In this document: piece by piece, positions 7,806 to 10,997 of the stretch
How positions within the stretch are numbered: the first letter of the stretch is position 1
Layout: every line of letters starts with the position of its first letter
NCBI GenBank assembly: GCA_002118135.1
Contig: BDIU01000547.1
Location: 3,906-14,902, forward strand
DNA: 10,997 bases
Direction of reading: 5' to 3'
From: Trebouxia sp. TZW2008
Taxonomy: Eukaryota > Chlorophyta > Trebouxiophyceae > Trebouxiales > Trebouxiaceae
The notes under the pieces: model-generated
The model's input: only the letters and a program-made list of their open reading frames with translations
The model's database searches: none
What the model was told of the DNA's origin: nothing
Translations under genes and position numbers: made by a program

Positions 7806-7931
7806 AACACCACGGACGGCCATACTACCTATGATGTACAGGCTGGCCAGAGTGTGGTACAGTCCCGGCAAGATGCACTCAATGCGTATTTTGCTAGGCG
7901 CACAAGCCTGCTGGAGACATCAGCGTCTCAG
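7806..7931 (+). CDS. Probable exon G of the C-terminal region
   Basis: The acceptor TGTGCAG ends at 7805 and the donor is GTCAGC at 7932; the exon is 126 bases (42 residues), phase 0 at both ends. It includes the likely helix VVQSRQDALNAYFARR. It joins in frame with exon F across a 564-base interval in which I found no additional convincing exon. Family unknown. Confidence 0.5.
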
Positions 7932-8839
7932 GTCAGCAAAGCTTTGCCCTCTTCAGCCGGCAGTGCTGTGTGTGTTGATCATAGCATGCTTGCAATGCAT
8001 GAGGAGTCTAATGCTGGTGAAGACGGCTAGTCCAGGTCTGGTTCTGGACGCATTTGTCAAGGATACCTTGCAGAAGACAGCTCACAGAACTGCGCAAGTC
8101 CAGCGCCATGGTGTGCTGCGCCCATAGCATCCGCCTGCCTCCAAGTGCATGAAATGAGGTTCTAAGATGAAAAGTAAACCCAGCAGCGTGCATTGGCTGT
8201 GAAGCTTCCTGCGCCTTGGTCATCACTTCACCTGCAGCTGCATTGTACGTGCCTTTGAGACCCTGCGCAACTTATGCATCACAAGGCATGGTATGCATGC
8301 AGGTGGTAGCCTGCACCGAGAGCACTGTGCGCATGCTCTTCATTCCAAGGGCAGGGCTGCAGATGCTCTATACATTTGACCAAGCCATCTGCTGTGAGTG
8401 CTGCTCTCTATATTACACATGCACTAGAACAGTGCTGCTTGATGCAGGGCATGACTGCTGATGTTAGTGGCACAAGCCGCACTAGAGCGCCCTCGCTGCC
8501 AAAAGCTGTAGAAAAGCTTGACAGCAATACCCACTTGCAGTGTTCCACATGCCTCATATCCTCAAAGCAGCGCTCATTCAGCAATGCATCTGCCTCAGCA
8601 GGAAATTTTCAGACTCCACAACAAGCCTTGTGCACCTTGTAGCTTCCAAACTCCATGTACAGCATGCTTTCTTGATGACTTAGGATATCAGCATCTTAAC
8701 CAGAGCTTCAAAAAAGTTTGTGACTTACTCAGCCTTACTGTAGAGCATCTGGAATTTTGTTCTTGTTCCTCATGTCAGCTCTTTTGATTTGCCATTGCAT
8801 TACCTGTATTTGAATGATCAAATGTATATTGCCTGCCAG
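7932..8839 (+). other. Unresolved region with several candidate small exons
   Basis: Flanking exons require a phase change from 0 (at 7931) to 2 (at 8840), so at least one exon should lie here. Candidates are 8303-8393 (acceptor GCATGCAG, donor GTGAGT, including RMLFIPRAGLQMLYTF), a segment from 8448 after GATGCAG (starting GMTADVSGTSRTRAP), and a segment near 8036-8110. No single combination satisfies all phases without using a weak site, such as a donor at 8398, so I leave them unassigned. Confidence 0.35.
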
Positions 8840-9011
8840 TGAGCATGTTAAAGAGGGCAATGCTGTGTATGATGCAGTCTTAAAGCAGGGCAGGCACACC
8901 AGCTTCCTGAACGGGGCTTTTGTGCTTGGCCGGGAGGGTGCTGCGCGGCGCCTTCTAATGGTCAAATCATACAGCTGGAGCAAGAGCAAGGACTTGGCAA
9001 TTACCACGCAG
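8840..9011 (+). CDS. Probable exon of the C-terminal domain
   Basis: The acceptor GCCTGCCAG ends at 8839 and the donor is GTGCGC at 9012; the exon is 172 bases, phase 2 in and phase 0 out. The encoded stretch, including YDAVLKQGRHTSFLNGAF, GREGAARRLLMV and SYSWSKSKDLAITTQ, has the mixed charged and hydrophobic composition of a folded domain. It leads in frame into the next exon. I recognise no family. The acceptor could instead lie at 8855, which would give phase 0. Confidence 0.58.
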
Positions 9012-9124
9012 GTGCGCTGCATCAAAATTGTCATGCAAACCACAGAAGTTTAGAGATGAGTTGTTTGCGGACAAAAGCTTTCACCTGGATGCTTCCGGGC
9101 TGATACTTCTGTGTGCTGTCTCAG

Positions 9125-9244
9125 GATGGTGAGCAGCTGGCTTTTGGTGACCTGAGCGAGGCAAACTCCTTTGAACAAGAAGAGCTTGTGCAGCTCCAGA
9201 CAGCTGTCAGGGATGGAAGGTTTCCACCGCTGCTGCTGGATCAG
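9125..9244 (+). CDS. Probable exon of the C-terminal domain
   Basis: The acceptor CTGTCTCAG ends at 9124 and the donor is GTGAGC at 9245; the exon is 120 bases (40 residues), phase 0 at both ends. It is acidic, with a predicted helix ANSFEQEELVQLQTAVRDG and an ending FPPLLLDQ. It continues the frame of 8840-9011 after a 113-base intron. Confidence 0.6.
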
Positions 9245-9462
9245 GTGAGCTTTCAAACTGTCCACAGATACCGTCCATCCATGTGTCAAGTCAACGCAGA
9301 TGCTCATCATGCTTCACAATGTACCCCTCATGCTGTTCAATTATGCTTGCTCATCGCACAATATCGATGCTTGTTGCAAATATGTGCTGTTGGCATTCTG
9401 CTGCAGAATCTGCGATTTGCACAGTGAAATCCAGAGGTGCTGAGTGGTGTGCTTGTCAACAG

Positions 9463-9611
9463 GTTGCCAATGCCAATGTTAGCGTGAGGGGTTTCCAGTG
9501 CACTGCCTTTTGGCACTGGGTGGCCATGTGGCACCAGCTTGTGTGGCATGCCAGTGTAAGAAGGGATTTGGAGCGGTATCTACTTCAGCTGTTCACACAA
9601 ATCTGTGGCAG
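9463..9611 (+). CDS. Probable exon of the C-terminal domain, phase 2 exit
   Basis: The acceptor TCAACAG ends at 9462 and the donor is GTGAGG at 9612; the exon is 149 bases, phase 0 in and phase 2 out. It includes RRDLERYLLQLFTQICG, probably helical, and a Trp/His-rich stretch. The split codon AG|G with the exon at 9824 gives arginine and keeps frame. An alternative donor GTAAGA at 9556 and a very short version ending at 9483 also exist but fit the next exon less well. Confidence 0.45.
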
Positions 9612-9823
9612 GTGAGGCCTGCAGGGCGCTGCATGTCGTGCATGCATGGACTGCCTTTCAAGTCCATATGGGTGCATGTCATATGTGCATGACTGACCAA
9701 TATGACAAGCTGGAAGCTGTCTACAGCCTTGCAGTCTGTATGCCCATGCTTGCAGCTTTCCATGTCAAGGGCATGTACAGTGTTGGAGGGAAGACAAGTG
9801 CCTTGATTTTGTCATGTGTGCAG

Positions 9824-9878
9824 GCCGGCTGACGTAGTATATGCAGCGTCAGATGCTCAATGGCAAGCCCTGGATGAG
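9824..9878 (+). CDS. Probable short exon near the C-terminus
   Basis: The acceptor GTGTGCAG ends at 9823 and the donor is GTCAGT at 9879; the exon is 55 bases, phase 2 in and phase 0 out. It encodes PADVVYAASDAQWQALDE after the split arginine. If the donor is not used, the frame runs to a stop at 10007, giving an additional 42 residues rich in Cys and Ser that look untranslated in composition. Confidence 0.48.
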
Positions 9879-10483
9879 GTCAGTAGCGCAATCAACCATG
9901 AGTTGTTCAGCATATTGAAGTGTAATGCTTTGCAGTCTTGTGTCCCCAAGTCAGGACATTGCGTGCTGCAGAGCAAAGCTTGCTGCATGTTGCAGCAGGC
10001 AACGTGATGCATTTCGTGTGCTGTGTGCAGAAGAAATGCATGCTAAGTATTCAGACTTTGGTTGTGCACAGCAGTGCAGAAGGATGCGCAGCTTGCTTTG
10101 CAGCACTGTCATGTCAATGCAGCATTGCACTCCTGACAGTGCATGTCAAGGCTTACTTGTTGTCTGTGCTCCACATTGATGTCAGCACCAATTTTCAACT
10201 TCAGTGCAAGTGCTAGTTTGAGGTCTTGCTATTACCAAGACTTCTGGTACCTAACTGATAGTATCTGCCAGTCAGGTGGTGCCGCTGATCAGAATGCACT
10301 GCGTACACATTCCCAAGTAGGGACGCTCACAACCATGCCACCACCACCACTTCCTTCAACACCTCTAGTCCTATCTAGTATGCATCCTGACAGAAATTTG
10401 TGCCATGTCTGTGGATGGAGCAAGTATGCTTGCCACATCCGCTAGAAGGCATGTCAAAAGTAAAGTGGTTTTCACTCTTGCAG

Positions 10484-10516
10484 GAGAGGCAGGCGCTGGG
10501 CTTGCCATTGACATGA
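10484..10516 (+). CDS. Possible terminal exon
   Basis: The acceptor CTCTTGCAG ends at 10483. Entering in phase 0 from 9878 gives ERQALGLPLT and then TGA at 10514-10516. The segment is short and the choice rests on splice phase and site quality alone. No TGTAA element was found between this stop and the end of the window, so the 3' end is not confirmed. Confidence 0.3.
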   Translation, partial: ERQALGLPLT

Positions 10517-10997
10517 CAAGCGGAAGAAGTCTATCATACAGTCCTGGTCTACTGTGTTGGCAACTGCAGCTGGTCTGTGTCTGTGTTCAGGAACGTCAGA
10601 TGCGCCTTTTGCCATCCTGCTTTACTGTATTGGCAGATGCAGCCGGTGTATGCTTGCAATTAGTCATGTCAGATGTGTATTGTCAGGAGTGAGGTGATTG
10701 TTGCAGTGCGCAGTGATGATTCGTTGGTCTGTGTGAGTTCAGCGCAGAGCTACATTCTTCCATGAATCCAGTCTTGTATTGAATTTCACTGGGTGGTATT
10801 GTGTCTTAGTCCAATGTACGTATGTATGGTGGGTCATCATTGTTGCTGAAATAGCTGTTTGTGTCAGTCGACATAGGCAGGGAACGTGGCAGAAGTATTT
10901 TGGGTCGACCTGAATTAATTATGCAATTTGCAGAACCCTGCAGAACCTTGCAGAACCCTTGCAGAATTATCCCTTGGGTCATTTCGATCAGTAAAAA
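10517..10997. other. 3' flank or untranslated region with no gene seen
   Basis: One frame stays open to about 10692 but ends in low-complexity Cys/Val-rich sequence without a convincing boundary. There is no polyadenylation-like TGTAA. Near the end lies a short tandem repeat (10928-10965). I cannot place the transcript end. Confidence 0.4.
10928..10965. repeat. Short tandem repeat of TTGCAGAACCC
   Basis: Four imperfect copies of TGCAGAACC, spaced 9 to 11 bases, the last diverging to TGCAGAATT. They probably arose by replication slippage. The unit resembles a splice-acceptor core (TTGCAG), but no exon follows. Confidence 0.65.

Noticed and set aside
9484..9489. GTGAGG as a donor giving a seven-residue microexon from 9463
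   Set aside because: The resulting phase 0 exit does not fit the phase 2 entry at 9824, whereas the donor at 9612 does.

Overview
The window looks like nuclear DNA of an intron-rich eukaryote, most likely a green alga of the Trebouxiophyceae type. This is inferred from near-balanced GC, short coding exons split by GT-AG introns of about 100-750 bases, strong GTRAGT donors, recurrent TTGCAG acceptors, and an algal-style SET domain. There are no ribosome-binding sites, operons or long prokaryotic ORFs, and I see no tRNA, rRNA, CRISPR array or recognisable transposon. The lineage call is tentative.

All genes I can support lie on the + strand. The core is a direct duplication of a five-exon module (A-B-C-D-E) encoding a conserved leader domain followed by a complete SET (lysine methyltransferase-type) domain. 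Module 1 exons are 1301-1477, 1597-1763, 2176-2569, 2957-3149 and 3893-4005. Module 2 exons are 4369-4539, 4647-4812, 5148-5511, 5910-6099 and 6575-6687. Exon order and intron phases (0, 2, 0, 1, 0) agree throughout, and exon E is 113 bases in both. The SET core is split so that C carries the first glycine-rich strand, D the cofactor-site VNDG.ADPMA element and the FMVAI.DI strand, and E the ELY..YG.GFW end.

Module 1 ends and module 2 begins in phase 0, so the simplest model is one gene encoding a tandem double-SET protein; two adjacent paralogous genes cannot be excluded. Upstream, one probable exon (888-1040) joins in the same phase, but the first exon and start codon were not found. Downstream, a series of exons (7014-7241, 7806-7931, then 8840-9011, 9125-9244, 9463-9611, 9824-9878, possibly ending at 10516) seems to encode a long C-terminal extension of no family I recognise. 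It contains one unresolved gap at 7932-8839.

Three points stand out. The intron between exons D and E of module 1 holds two further degenerate copies of the 3' end of exon D, at spacings of 209 and 219 bases, one of them still open and phase-compatible. Exon B of module 2 is one base short relative to module 1 and hits a stop in the expected frame, although internal AG acceptors could restore it. The SET motif is DYG in module 2 but SYG in module 1. Bases 1-887 and 10517-10997 contain nothing I can assign with confidence.
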